Part shown: in pieces, positions 31,833-43,997 of the stretch
How the letters are laid out: the number at the start of each line of letters is the position of its first letter
Numbering within the stretch: the stretch's first letter is position 1
NCBI GenBank assembly: GCA_023055425.1
Contig: JALGPY010000003.1
Location: forward strand, 63,720,991-63,784,990
Direction of reading: 5' to 3'
DNA from: Linanthus parryae
Lineage: Eukaryota > Streptophyta > Magnoliopsida > Ericales > Polemoniaceae
Length of the DNA: 64,000 nt
The notes under the pieces: generated by a model
What the model was told of the DNA's origin: nothing
Database searches by the model: none
What the model saw: only the letters and a program-made list of their open reading frames with translations
Made by a program: the position numbers and the translations under genes

Positions 31833-33146
31833 TCTAAGATCAGGTTGTGCAAGGCTTGGAATAGCTCAGCTATTTCAAGGCCTTGAATAAGCTTTCAAAG
31901 CCTTGAATCAGTTTCAGAGGCTTGAAAATAGTTTAGCTATTTTAAAGGCATCGAAACTGGACTCAAAGCCTTGAAACTGCTTAACCTGTGTGAAAACTCT
32001 CGGGGGGAGTTTTCTGCAAACTCTCTGAGTTGATTCCCTTTCTATCTGTCATATGTTTGATTCACTGTTATTACATGATGAAAGACAAATTATTCTAACA
32101 TTTTTTGATCATAGAATATCATCTGTTTGACCTTGATATTGCAGGAAATTTTGTTTCCAATATTTGCAGGATTGTTTCCTAAACTGAATTTGTGCAGTTT
32201 TAGAAATAACTGGATACTTTGATCCTGTGATCAATCAAGACTTATGACATTTTCTCAGATTTCTTATAGACAAGATCTCAACAATATCTCTGAATTTTGT
32301 GATCAACTATCCGTTGGAGAAAGTTGTTAAAGAGAGTCAAAGTTGTTGCCTACAAAATAGGAAGTTGTTGCTGAAAATCAGGGAAGATTTGCAGAGCTTC
32401 AAACAGTATAAATGGAGCTCACTTTGAAGCAACAAAATACGAGACTCAACGGGAAAAATCAAGAGACAAGTTTCTGGACTGACAAAGCATCAAAGGAGAA
32501 CATCAAACTCTCAATCCTTTCCACAGAAGCTCACTGCATTCTTCACTGCAGTTTTCTATACTAAGTGTACTTCTCTTTTGAGCTGTATTGGTAGATCATT
32601 TCTGTATTATCTCTACATCTATTCTCAAGGATTGTTCAAGGTGAGCAATAGATAATTCTTAGTTAATTAGTTAGCTAGAGCAGGTACTAGACAAGTTAGG
32701 GAAAACCACAAGCTGTAACAGAGTAAGGGAACTCTCTGGGCTTGAGTTCTAGGGCTTAGCTTTTGATTAATAAGAATTGAGTGGAAAATCATGCAGGGAT
32801 CTAATCCCTGAGGTAGATACGTAGGTCCAAGTGGAGTGAACTATATAAATCACTTGTCACTTGCATTTACAGTTCATTCTTTTTCATAAGCTTTTGCATC
32901 ACACAAAACTGTGTGTTTTTCAAGGGTTTGAACTTGGTTTCAAAAGCTTGAAAAAGGAATACTTGCTTTATACTGTCTGCATCTTCTCCAAGGGCTTCAA
33001 CTAGTTTTCAAGGCCTCGAACTTCATTTTTTGCACAAGATTTTCATCTTCCTAGCAGGTTTTGTAAAAAGTTGGCATACTCTATTCAACCCCCCCCCCCT
33101 TCTAGAGTATCTTAGCTGCATTAACATCTGCATACTCACACTTTCA
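31833..33146 (+). repeat. 3' LTR of B
   Basis: 1314 bp, starting TCTAAGATCAGG (the TG has become TC) and ending CACACTTTCA. It pairs with 24143-25431. Confidence 0.92.
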
Positions 33147-33866
33147 CTTTGTGTTGAATATTTTGAGTTCCAACGTCATATTTCCAAATGTAATATTCAT
33201 CACACCATTCATATAATTTATAATTGCATTAGAAGTAGCAAGAAATGGTCTTCCTAGAATGATAGGAATGGGAGAAGTGCCACTAGACAAAGGGGTAGTG
33301 TCTAAAACTATGAAATCCACCAGAAAATAGCATTGGTTCCCTTGAAACACCACATATTCAATGACGCCTCTAAGAACTCTAGTGGATCTATCCGCTAATT
33401 GAAGAGTCACTCTTGTGGGTTTCAACTCACCCAATCCCAACTTCTCATACAACGAGTATGGAAGAAGGTTTACACTTGCACCCAAATCTAGCAAAGCATT
33501 AGCAATCTTATGACTCCCAATTGTGCAAGTGATAGTTGGTGAACCCGGATCTCTATACTTTGGAGGGAGGTTATGTTGGAGAATTGAGCTCACTTGCTCG
33601 GTGAGAAATGCCTTCTTTCTGACTTGAAGAGTTCTCTTGAAAGTGCATAAATCCTTGAGAAACTTGGCATAAGCCGGAATTTTCTTTATAGCATCCAAGA
33701 AATGAATATTTATTTCGACATTTTGGAATGTCTCAAGGATGTCTAGGTGACTTGCTTTCATCTTATTGGCCACTAGCCTTTGCGGAAATGATGGAACAAT
33801 CCTAATTTCTTCATTATCATCAACCACTTGTTTCCCTTTGTCGAGACTCTCCTTAGACTCTTGCAA
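33147..33866 (-). pseudogene. Aspartic protease of Athila-like element A
   Basis: An open frame of about 240 residues ending where B is inserted. The N-terminal half is the gag-protease connector (FLDAIKKIPAYAKFLKDLC and a LPPKYRDPGSPTI segment). The protease has ITCTIGSHKIANALLDLGAS with active-site DLGAS in place of the canonical DTGA/DSGA; that variant is common in Athila. Then NLLPYSLYEKLGLGELKPT, a VVFQGNQCYFLVDFIVLD strand and the IILGRPFLATSNAIINY end are present. It ends at IFNTK, the first residues of the connector to the reverse transcriptase. The piece is intact in frame but truncated as a polyprotein. Confidence 0.9.
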
Positions 33867-35155
33867 GTCACCAAATCTCTCTTGGTCATCACTCTTCTCA
33901 CACTCCTCTTCTTCCTCATTTTTATTGGACTCCCCACTTGGAAGTCCCTTGTCAACAACCTTCCCATTTCTTAAAACGGTGATGGCCTTAGCATGCTCTA
34001 CATGGTTGAAGCTTTGGCCCCTTGGGTTTTGTTGAGGTTGAGATGGGAATTTCCCTTCTTTTGAGAATTTATGGTAGACTCCAACCTAGCCAACCCATTT
34101 TTTAACTCTTGGTTGGAGTTTCTCAACTCTTCATGAGAAGCTCTCCACTCTTGATCGGTTTGGTTTTGCCTAGCTATGAACCTTTCTATGGTGTCTTCTA
34201 AAGCACTCTTTTGGGGAGGGACATAAGTGGAATGTGAGGGGTTCACTTGTGTCTCTTGGCCATGTTTCCATTCAAAATTATGATGACTCTTCCAATTTGG
34301 GGTTATATGTGGTTGAGTAAGGCGAATTGTCATACGACTTCCCAAAATTGTTGGAGTTGAGAACATTCACTTGCTCACCCATGAACTCTCGGGCTCTTAG
34401 GAAGTCGGGACAATCTCCTAACTCATGAGAATCACTACAAAAAGAGCACAATGCCTCACTCTTAGACTCAAGGTAATGCATGCTACCTCTAGGCTTAGAA
34501 GGCAATTCTCTTAAAGGATCATTCATGTCCCAAGATTGGAATCTTTCACAAATATCATCTAAGCAATCTCCCCCCTCATCTTCACCTTTCAAAAAGAAAT
34601 CTTCCCCACTCATGGACTCGATTGTGTGCTTATGGTTGGATGGAAAACCATCATAAAATGAGCTAATCAATCTCCATGTATCAAATCCATGGTGAGGACA
34701 AGCAATGAAGAGATCGTTCAAGCGTTCCCAAGCTTGGGGAAGAGGCTCTCCCTCCTTAACACAAAAAGTCACAATTTGCCTTTTTATGGAATTAGTCTTG
34801 TAAGTGGGGAAAAATTTCTTGAGAAATTCTTTCTCCAATTCTTCCCAAGTTCCTATCGTCCTAGGTCTCAAGGAGTGAAGCCATGATTTGGCTTTATCCT
34901 TCAAAGATAAAGGAAACAACCTAAGTTTGATAGTGTTGCTAGAAAAACCGGTACAACAAACTGTTGAGGCAATGTCACAAAATCCTTAAGATGAGAGTAG
35001 CCACTCTCGGCCTCTAGGCCATGATACTTGGGCAAAAGTTGGATTGTACCCGGTTTAACATCAAAATTTCTTTCATTCAAAGGAACCACAAAGCAAGAAG
35101 GTGAAATTTGCCTGGATGGATGCATCAAATCTCTAAGTGTACGAAATGGCATCAT
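33867..35155 (-). pseudogene. Gag of Athila-like element A
   Basis: Pieces 35155-34901, 34919-34278, 34366-33998 and 33967-33773 in shifting frames. It begins RTLRDLMHPSRQISPSC, then IQLLPKYHGLEAESGYSHLK. The gag core is LFPLSLKDKAKSWLHSL, TWEELEKEFLKKFFPTYKTN, EPLPQAWERLNDLFIACPHH and ISSFYDGFPSNHKH. A Cys/His segment (CSFCSDSHELGDCP, about residue 160 of the second piece) takes the place of the zinc knuckle. The last piece is coiled and charged. At least three frameshifts; inactive. Confidence 0.88.
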
Positions 35156-35410
35156 TTCGATGTTGCTACTATGCTACTCATCTTCATTCATGATTTCAAA
35201 GCTATTAAGAGAGCTAGAATCTTTGGAAGGGGCTAAGCTAACACTACCACTAATAGATGAACACAAACTAAGAGTATGTTTATGTGATTTTTACTTTTCG
35301 CTTTTTTTCCAAAGTTCAAATATGAACCCGGAATTTTCTTCAAGCGTATCTAAAAAATAAAAACAAGCAAAACAAGCAAGTAACTAAAGAGTAATTCCTC
35401 TTAGCACCAA

Positions 35411-35428
35411 TCCCCGGCAACGGCAACA
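35411..35428 (-). promoter_or_regulatory. Primer binding site of A (tRNA-Asp type)
   Basis: The minus strand reads TGTTGCCGTTGCCGGGGA, two changes from TGGCGCCGTTGCCGGGGA. It is the same type as in D and H. Confidence 0.8.
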
Positions 35429-35434
35429 AAAACT

Positions 35435-37289
35435 TGTTCGACAAAAGTCCCAATTATCGGATATCTATTCAAGTAGTACTCGAGTAAGAACGGGGTCGAG
35501 TCCACAAGGATTGAGAAAGAGCGATCTCACACTTGATTAGCAAGAAATAAGCTAAACTAAGCTAACTAGTGCAATGAAAGTAAATTTCTCAAAGGCTTTT
35601 TAGCTAGCCAAGCTTCAAAATCCACCAAGTGAAACTTGATGGTGCAAGGATTTGTTGTGTTAAACAATTTAAAGAAACTAAGTAAACAACTAGGCAATTA
35701 AAAAGATATTGCAAAAAAAGGTTGTAGAACTAGTAAAAGAAAAGTTGGATCAATTGGATCTCCTAGTGATTCATGTAACCCGATTTCAACAACCAACTCA
35801 TTTGCTTGAGAGTTCAATCCATGAGTTCAAATGGAGAAATCCAAATCAATGTTGCCTCAAGCATTGAGTATGCCTATTTCGATTGAAATCCACATACTCA
35901 ATCAAGACACACTAGATATTCCTATTTAACCTCATAGAACTCAAGAATTCAATCCCTCAAACAACAAAACACAAAGCACAAACGTATTCGAGTTTCAAGA
36001 ATCAACTAGGATCACCAATCAATCCAAAAACACATTTACTTACTCATATATAAGAGTAAAGCAAGAGATACATCATGCATATACCAATATTATTTCATAA
36101 GATTCAAGTTCAAACTCAAGATACACAAGATATATTTCAATTTTCAACTAAAAATAGCCAAGTACCCCATAATCATCAACTAAAAGTAGCCAAGTAACCC
36201 AAAAAATTAAGAACAAGCTAAGAATAATGATGAACACTATGAAGAACAACCTTGAATCTGACCCAACTCTTCCTTTAGGTGTTCTTGGCTCCGAATTTGC
36301 TCAAAATGAGCACATAACCACCAAGAACAACCAGAAATCGGCCAAGGCCGAGAGAGAATAGAGAGACAGGCAAGGGTTCGTCTTAGAATTTTGGTAAGGT
36401 GATAGAAAGCTTCTTCATTCTTCAAGTTCGGATTATATAGGCAGTGGGGAAGGGTTTCTTGGCCTCCAAGGACTCATATCCACCCTCCGATTCATCCTAA
36501 TCCATCTATATCATTGATTTTTGGAACCTTAATGAACCCTAGGTCAAATTGGTCCTTTTTTATTTTATGTGTATTGGGCCGAATTGAGAGGTTATATAGG
36601 TAGATCTCGGTCTTGGGAGCGTTTTGGGACAAATTTGAGCCAATTTGGTGAAGAATTGAGGCTAGGGTGGAGCTTTGAAGATCTTGGGTGAAGCAACAAT
36701 GGAGGAGAGCGTGGGTCTTCTTGTTCCCGTCGGTAGAGAGAGATAGGGACGCGTGACAGTGCTCCATTTTGGCCAAAATTGCACTTCGGCCCCCACTTGT
36801 TTGTTGGGGGCTTTAAAATACCCCCTTTCATGTAGTTTTAAGGCATAAGGACCCCCTAGTCGCTAGAAAACCTTCAAAATAGCTCTTTATAACTTTCCGA
36901 AACTCCAGTTACGCCCCCAATTCCGTTAAAATGACTTCAATCAAGCCCCTTTGATGTAACTTTGGCCTTCTAACTTTGTTTGTCTTCAATCTTGGCCTCT
37001 AACTTCCATTTTCTTCTCACTTTGGGCCCTTAGGTCTTCAAGTTAGGCGCTTCTAATTTCTTCTTCATGTCTCTTAGCCCTCCAACTCTCTTTACTCCAT
37101 CATTTAAGCTCTCCCAAGCTAGCCTCTAGTATTCCAAAGCATGTCTTTGCCTAAAAAACAAGCTAAAAGCAACCAAAACTACAAAAACAAGCATAAGTCT
37201 AGAAAGAGATATAAAATAGATAGCTTACACATATTAGCAAGTTATGAAGAGTTCATTAATATACTAAAACATGCAATTTTAATTCATCA
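35435..37289 (-). repeat. 5' LTR of A
   Basis: About 1855 bp, TGTTCGACAAAAG...AATTCATCA on the plus strand, ending where the Copia LTR E is cut. The length fits Athila. Its primer-side end (CAAGTAGTACTCGAG, GGGGTCGAGTCCACAAGGA) resembles the same end of the D/H LTRs. No host gene is supported inside it, although several short frames occur (36237-36831). Confidence 0.8.
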
Positions 37290-38587
37290 ACAGACTCGTA
37301 TGTGGGTAGATTGATATGGAGATATCAAGTCTAGCACATGGGTATGCACTATGGGTAATGGCATACTGGATTGACCTACCACGAGAAGGCTACATACAAG
37401 TTATGTAAAAGTCATAAGTGCTTCTCGTAGTGACAATGGTATTGCGGCCCTTAGACTTGATGTCACTAGGTACTCTAGTTGTGAAATATCGTGCTTTGAT
37501 ATTATCAAAAGTTACGCCTTAACTGGGTAACAATAAAGGTAGTTATCGGGCATGATAGGAAGCAAGCTTAGAGATGGTAGTGATTTAGATAGAATTCGTT
37601 CTTCCCACATAACGGAAGAAAATATCCGTGACCACTCGAGGGTTAGTTCTCATAGAATGTCTGGCCAGCTCAGATAAATCAATATAGAATATTGTTGTCA
37701 TCTGTATGGATAAGACTATTCCCAGGATCGAGAAACTATGGATTGGATATACGAGTGTGAATTTTATGTCTCGTGACTAATCCATATATGGAGACAAAGA
37801 GATAATATAATGTGGTAACATTGGTCACAAGGTTTGTCGGATTACTGACTATTTCTATTAGTGATTTTGCAGTTTTTTCTTTTGCAGTACCTCGACTTTC
37901 CATTTCAGACATCCGCCAATCCGGATTGGGTGGCATTGATGTGTTGCTAGACACCGCACTATGTTAGTAATTGTTACTACCAACTAAGTAGAAACCTATG
38001 GGGTCACTCTCCCTATGGATTAAACCGGACTTGAGAATTAATTAGTTGAATTAATTAAATAGAAGGATCAATATGCAACCACATGCAAACTTAGTAGGAC
38101 TAATTTGCAAGGTCAACTAATCCGTGTATGGGCAGGATTACTTTTAAGGATTATATGTAGTTAATAAAAAATTATTTACTATATAAGGTAATTCCTAGCG
38201 TATTTCTCATAAGTGTGCCATAGTTGTTATCACATAAGAGAGAGAAAAAATCAAGGAGAGAGCCAAGATAAGGAGGCCGAAATCCACCCATCTTGCCATC
38301 AGCCTCGTGAGGCATGGCCTTGGGTGTCCCGTTTATGTGATCGTATCCTTCCTCCTTCTTCCCTAGCGAGCACAAAGGCGTTAGAAGGATCCGGTGAAAT
38401 TCTAGGAGTAGAATTCCATAGAGACGTGGACACTATTTCACGTTAAGTCATCAAGGAAACAAACCAAGGTACACATGAGTTTCTTCCTTTACCATCGTTA
38501 TGATGTCTAGTCCTGTGATCCTAGGAGGGTCTTGAACGGAATCAATTATTGTTTATTCTTCTACGTAATCCGTATCAAAACCCTACA
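37290..38587 (+). repeat. Truncated Copia LTR E (Angela-like), solo or 3' LTR
   Basis: Matches the reverse complement of the F LTRs (39314-40733 and 54789-56205) from about 180 bp inside the LTR start to its end, through GATTGATATGGAGATATCA and CACATGGGTATGCA to the CGTATCAAAAC end. The start is missing because A inserted here. No primer site follows, so it is either a solo LTR or a 3' LTR whose element lies left of A. Divergence from F is considerable. Confidence 0.82.
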
Positions 38588-39313
38588 AATACAACTAGCT
38601 AACTACTCAAAATACACTGATAGAGGAAATTTAAAACATATACACAGAACGCTAAACACAGTATACATACACGAATGACTAGAACCTTGAACAGCAAGAC
38701 ACCAAAACAATCTATATGATGTGGGCGGCTCGAGCTGCTAGAAGATGAGCCTACCAAAACAAGTGGTACTCTCTAGATCGCACAGTCGCGTAGTAGATCA
38801 ACCTCCTGTCAATTATCTAATATAACTGGTTCATCTCCATAATATGGTTTCTCAACCCCTTGTACTATGGGTGGATCCAGAGCTGCCCCCTGGCCTTTGG
38901 TGTATTGTCAAAAGAGGGAGATTCTATCCTGTAGGAATCTTCTAAGTTTGAAGAGGTAGAAGTACCCAAGCTGACTGATGGCTCATGGAGGTGAGCCCCT
39001 GGTGGGACAAAATTCAGATTGTATTGATTGTGATGGTGGGGACTTTGCATGGGACTTTTTGGTGGTGAATGGTTTAGAGGTGAAACTTGTTGTTGGTGGT
39101 TTAAAGGTGACTGGAGGGGTCGGGTGTGTAAATCCTCCATAATTTCATCAATCATGTTTTCCAGTAGTGGGATGTTGAGATTAAGTCCTTGTTGTTTTGG
39201 ACTCAAATAATGCAGAGGATCCTCGTTGCGGTCAGACGATATGGCTTCAAATTCCGGCATCTGTGGTGATGCCGGAGCTGGGGACGGTGGTGGTGAAACA
39301 AGAAATCGTCATT
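38588..39313 (-). pseudogene. 3' part of an unidentified gene, interrupted by element F
   Basis: On the minus strand the frame is open from about 39311 to a stop at 38865, with the upstream part (FLVSPPPSPAPASPQ) preceding the first Met. The protein is Pro-, His- and Ser-rich (SPLNHSPPKSPMQSPHHHNQ), with one helical acidic stretch (LLENMIDEIMEDLHTRPL). After the stop, about 275 bp look like a 3' untranslated region. I do not recognise the family. It is not obviously retroelement coding. Low complexity would fit a transcription-factor tail, a transposon protein or an extra ORF of an older element. F joins at about 39313, and 56206-56267 may be the other side. Confidence 0.45.
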
Positions 39314-40733
39314 TTTTGAGTTTTGATACGAATTCGCAGCGGAAGAAAACAATAACAATCATCCTTTCAAGACCCTCCAAGGATCACAAGTCTAGAACTC
39401 ATAACGATGGTAAAGGATGAGAACATCAAGTACCTTATTCGTCTCCTGTGATGACTTCACTCGTGAAATAGTATTCACGTATCTACGGATAGTCCACTCC
39501 TAGGATTGAATCCAGATCCTCCACACCTTTGTGCTAACTATGGAAAGAGGACGAATAAGAAGAATCACGCAAACCGGAGAAAAATAGGGGCGGCACCCTC
39601 CTTGAGGCCGACGGGTAGAGGGGCAGCACTAGGAGGTTCGACCCTCTAGTGTTTTATCTCTCTCCTCGCTTTGTTCTCTCTTGTGTGATAACAATTACGA
39701 CAACAACCTTGAGAAATAAGCTCGGATTGTCCTGTATATAGTCTAACAACTCCTTTTTAACTACATATTAGCCCCTCTCCTAATCCTGTGCATACACGGA
39801 TTAGTCCAACTTGCAAGTTTGTCCTACTAAGTTTGCCAGTAGTTACGTATTGATCCTTCTATATAACTAATCATATTAATTAATTCCCAAGTCCAGTCTA
39901 ATCCTTAGGAAGTGTAACACTATAGGTTTATACTTAGTTGGTAGTAACAATTTCTAACATGGAGCGGTGTCTAGCAACACATCCACGCCACCCAACTAAT
40001 AGAAATAGTCATCTGACAAACCTAGTGACCAATGTTACCGCATTTTATTATCCCTTTGCCTCCATATCCGGATCGGACACGAGACATACAAGTCACACTC
40101 GTATATCCAATCCATAGTTTCTCGATCCTGGGAATAGTCTTATCCATGAAGATAACATCAATATCCCATATTGATTTATCTGAGTCTTGCCAGACATTCT
40201 ATAAGCACTTCCCCTCGAGTGGCCGCGAATATTTTCTCCCGTTATGTGGGAGGGAAAAATCCTATATGCATCACTACCATCTCTAAGCTTGCTTCCTACT
40301 GTGTCCTATTAACGCCTTTATTGCTACCCAGTCACGTTGTAGTGTTTGACGATATCAAAACACAATACTCCCCAACTAGAGGATCTAGTGACTTCAAGTC
40401 TAAGGACTACAATACCATTGTCTCTAAGAGAAGCACTTGTGACTTCACATTAATTGTATGTAGCCTCCTCATTGTGGGTCAATCCAGTATGTTATTACCC
40501 CTAATGCATACCCATGTGTTGGATCGTGATATCTCCATATCAATGCAACCCCATACTAGTCTATAGTTGATCGTCCTGTTAATCAATATAATGGACTAGG
40601 TATATTTAAGAATTTAACATTTATATTCTAAGGACTTCATTCATGTTAACATATCTCCATATCGATAACATAATGAATCGTAAATCCATAAATGTCACAA
40701 GAAATAGATTGCCTCTAGGGCATATTTCCAACA
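39314..40733 (-). repeat. 3' LTR of F
   Basis: About 1420 bp; its plus-strand end GGCATATTTCCAACA is clear. The other end (near 39314) is eroded, with TTTTTGAG in place of TGTTGG. It pairs with 54789-56205. Confidence 0.9.
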
Positions 40734-40748
40734 GTCTCCCACTTGCAC
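40734..40748 (-). promoter_or_regulatory. Polypurine tract of F
   Basis: The minus strand reads GTGCAAGTGGGAGAC directly before TGTTGGAAATATGCC, the classic junction in this Copia group. Confidence 0.88.
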
Positions 40749-40789
40749 TAGAGTTAGTCTGGTGCATCGTATGCCTATTGGTATAGCGC

Positions 40790-43620
40790 GCCCCTTCATG
40801 CTTACGCTGCACAAGGGGCATGGTAGGCGAGACACCTTGCTGGTACTTTGCATAAATTACATTTCCTTTATCGACAATCGACCGAGATTGAATATTCTGA
40901 GTATGCGCATCTTATGAATTAATATACTCAGTCCTATGTGATAGAATCGGCAACAAAATCTTGCCTGGAACCTTTCTAGCTCACAGTCCCTCCCACTAGG
41001 GAAAACATAAAACTTGACTATAATCTGAAATCTTCTTTGTCGGATTGGAAGTTCGTATCAGTTTAACCATTTACAGTGAACCCTTCCTATCCACCATATA
41101 TCAATAATTCATTCTTAGTGCTTCTCAAGTACTCAAGGATATTCTTGATAATTATATAGTGACTTTCACCCGGATTTGACCGGTATCTATATGTCATACC
41201 ATATGAGATGTCTGGCCTAACACGTAACATGGCGTATCTCGTGAATCTTATTCATACAGTCCTTCTGAATCTAATTGGAAGGAAAATTAGCCTTCGAAAG
41301 GCTAAATCCACGTGACATAGGTAAGATTCTATATTCTTGCATGTTGAATCGTTTCAACACCTTGTCAACACATGTAATTTGACATAAGCCGAACAACTAT
41401 CTTGATCTATCTCTATAGATCTTTATAGGTTTATTCGCCTAATTCGATCATTGAAAATCAATTCTCTAACCAATCTTTAACATATTACAGAGTAGAGACA
41501 TTATTCTCAATGGACATTATGTCTTCAAATACAAGACCAAAATATATATGTGCTCCCACTAACCTTCTTGTAAAAACAAGCTTCATCTTCAATTTTGATG
41601 GAACCAAACTCCTTTGGTTTCATCATCAAATCAAAGATTCTAACTCCGAGAATCATGATTCAATCTGTAGAAAGATTGTTGCAAGCATGATGCGAATGGA
41701 TTTAAGCATCGCAACTGGGGAAAAGATTTCGTCATAGTCCATACTATAAGCTCGGAGGAAACCTTTAGCCACCAATCGTCCCTTAAAATTAATCTCATTA
41801 CCATCCATGTTCGTTTCCTTATAACCCACTTCCACCCTATGGGTCTTACCTTTTCAGGTGGTTCCACCAAAGTCCATATTATTCATGGATTTCCATTTCC
41901 TATCTCATGGCTCCTAGTCACTGCTAATAGTTTGGCCCACTCGTGGCCACCTCATAGTTTGTAGGCTCATCTCCTATTAGAAATCCATCATCGAGTTATG
42001 AGAAATCCATATTTCTCTAGCTCCTGGACATATCCTACCTTACCTACGAGGTTCTCGTGTTACCTGATCAGGCTGCTTCACAACATCTTGTGATCCAGCT
42101 CATGTTCCATCAAAATATTATTGTTTTGTTGTGGTTCTTGAACTCTTTCAAGTTCTATTGTCCTCCCACTATTTCTTTTAGAGACAATCTCTACCTAGAA
42201 TCACTGTGGTTTAGAGAAACAAATAATTTGTTATTTTTTGGATTGTAGAAATAATATCCCTTCCAGGATATCCCACAAAACATTTATCCGAATTTGGTCC
42301 AAGTTTATCTGTAAATGCCTTTACATAAACTCCATAACCCCAAATCTTTATGAATGACATACTAGGACACCTCCTAGTCCATATCTCATATGGTGTTCTT
42401 CATAACTGATTTAGATGGAACAAGGTTAAGGGAGAAAACTGCCGTAATTAGAACATTGCCCCAAAAGGAAACCGGAATTTCTGTTTGATGCATCATGTAC
42501 CGAACCGTGCCCAACAAGGTTCGATCTCTCCTCATAGACGTGCCATACCCATGTGGCGTTCTTGGTGGAGTAAATTTGGATCATATCCAACACTCCTATA
42601 GATGCTTGTAAAACTCTTGGCTTTTAGTACTCTCCTCTATGATCCAATCGTAGAGACCTAATACTTTTGTCAAGCTGGTTCTCTACTTCATTCTTGAATT
42701 CCTTGAACTCTTCAAAGGATTCTGATTTGTCTCTTCATAAGATACACAATTCCATATTCATTGAGGCCATCAGTAAATATGATAAAGTACTGATAACCAC
42801 CTTTAGCATTTGTGCTTAGAGCCCTTCATACATCAATATGTATGATTCCCAAAAGATAATATCTTTGCCCAATAAACAAGCCTTACACATCTCATCTGAT
42901 TCAAAATCAATCAGTCCAGAATTCCATCCGTATGGAGTCTAGGAATGCGTTCTTATTTATGTGGCCTAAACTAAAATGGCAAATCTAAGTGAGGTTCGTA
43001 TCATTATATGAAAGTCCTCTTTGTATCAATGCTATAGATGAATTTATCATGATCAAGGATATGCAATTCATTAGAAAAAATGTGCATTACAATAATGCAT
43101 CTTATCAAAATAAATGGAACAATATTTTTCCTTAATTTTAATAATAGATTTTTCTTGTCCAAACAAGAAACTATGATAATGCTCCTACTCATAGCAGGGA
43201 CATAATCACTTTTGTCTAATTCATGAACATTTTCAGAAAGGTAGAGATAATTACCTACGGCTACATCAGCAACCCCTTGCTTCATTTCCCCATGTGTAGG
43301 TTTATTTATTCCTTATCCAATTGTCTACATCTTTTGAGATCCTTCACATTTCTATAAACGTGAGATCCTCATCAAGTATCATAAAATCATGATGATGAGA
43401 TAGAAACATTGATTTCTATAACAAAACTACCTAAATTGGAAATCATAATTCCTTTATTAATTCCTTCCAGGTACTTTGGGCAGTCTCTCTTCCTCTACAC
43501 CATCTATGGGAGTTTAAGGCAACTGATTTTAGCAACAAGCTTGCTATATACCCATGGGGTGGGCGCAAACCTTTTTCCCTTACACATGTTGTTAACCATT
43601 AACATGTTTTTCCTTATCTC
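40790..43620 (-). pseudogene. Degenerate pol of Angela-like element F
   Basis: Read from 43620 on the minus strand with many stops and shifts. A gag-end knuckle remnant (DCPKYLEGI, about 43480) is followed by a protease remnant with GSHVYRNVKDL (about 43370). The protease-integrase connector 43285-43004 is open: MKQGVADVAVGNYLYL, YVPAMSRSIIIVSCLDKK, LHILDHDKFIYSIDTKR. Integrase fragments follow to about 42250. The reverse transcriptase start is at 41870-41640 (VRPIGWKWV, FKGRLVAKGF, YDEIFSPVAMLKSIRIMLA). Downstream come RPDISYGMTYRYRSNPGES and RNase H remnants with FSLVGGTVS. This order confirms Copia on the minus strand. It is completely inactive. Confidence 0.88.
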
Positions 43621-43997
43621 TTAAAGAATGATTTGTTTAGCGATTCTCAATCATATTGAGTAAATCACCTTTGAACAAAACTATAATTTCATCCAATGCA
43701 ATTCTCGGTCCACTTGGGCGAATAACTATTTGTTCTTTATCTATCTCATAAATAATTCCCAGTCTCTAAGCTTTGAATCCCATTGAAGCTGCTTAGATGC
43801 GCTTAACCTCTTGCTGCAGCAGTAAGACATTACTAGCTTGTGTCATCGCGTCATATCTCGATGAATCAAGTCGCCTGGCTTTGGAACGCCCAAACTCGTT
43901 CCATCTTGATCATGACGAGTGCTAAGCAAGAGAGTGCAAAGTGGAGCAACACTTCAAAACTTTTATGTCAAGCTCGCTCTTTGAAAGAGCTTGTTTT
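43621..43997 (-). other. Degenerate gag region of F next to G
   Basis: No usable frame. About 43650-43940 resembles 53430-53670, right of G, in the same order (for example ACATTACTAGCTTGTG-x-CATCGCG, then ATCATGACGAGTG), so F carries a diverged duplication here. Confidence 0.55.

Larger units (their letters stand above)
24143..33146 (+). mobile_element. SIRE-like Ty1/Copia retrotransposon B
   Basis: A 9.0-kb element read on the plus strand. LTRs are at 24143-25431 and 31833-33146, the tRNA-Met primer site at 25434 and the polypurine tract at 31821. The order gag, protease, integrase, reverse transcriptase, RNase H is diagnostic of Copia. An extra ORF follows pol, as in the SIRE/Maximus group, and RNase H motifs also fit that group; the lineage call is tentative. 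Flanks ACTTA (24138-24142) and CTTTG (33147-33151) do not form a clear duplication. Many stops in gag and pol show that it is dead. The element is strewn with copies of a TTTCAAGGCCTTGAAA palindrome. Confidence 0.9.
33147..37289 (-). mobile_element. Athila-like Gypsy element A, 5' part (LTR, gag, protease)
   Basis: Minus strand. The 5' LTR is 35435-37289, the tRNA-Asp primer site 35411-35428, gag 33867-35155 and the protease 33147-33866. The gag and protease motifs and the primer site fit the Athila group. B cuts it directly after the protease, and the next part lies at 24106-24142 and 1-620. Its far LTR is outside the window, so no target duplication can be checked. It is itself inserted in LTR E, which is cut at 37290. 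Confidence 0.85.

Noticed and set aside
36237..36831. Overlapping minus-strand frames in the LTR of A
   Set aside because: LTR sequence with no family resemblance; the frames overlap in different registers.
40171..40566. Plus-strand frame with a counterpart at 55649-55930
   Set aside because: Lies in the paired LTRs of F and is antisense to the element; unequal lengths and no domain.
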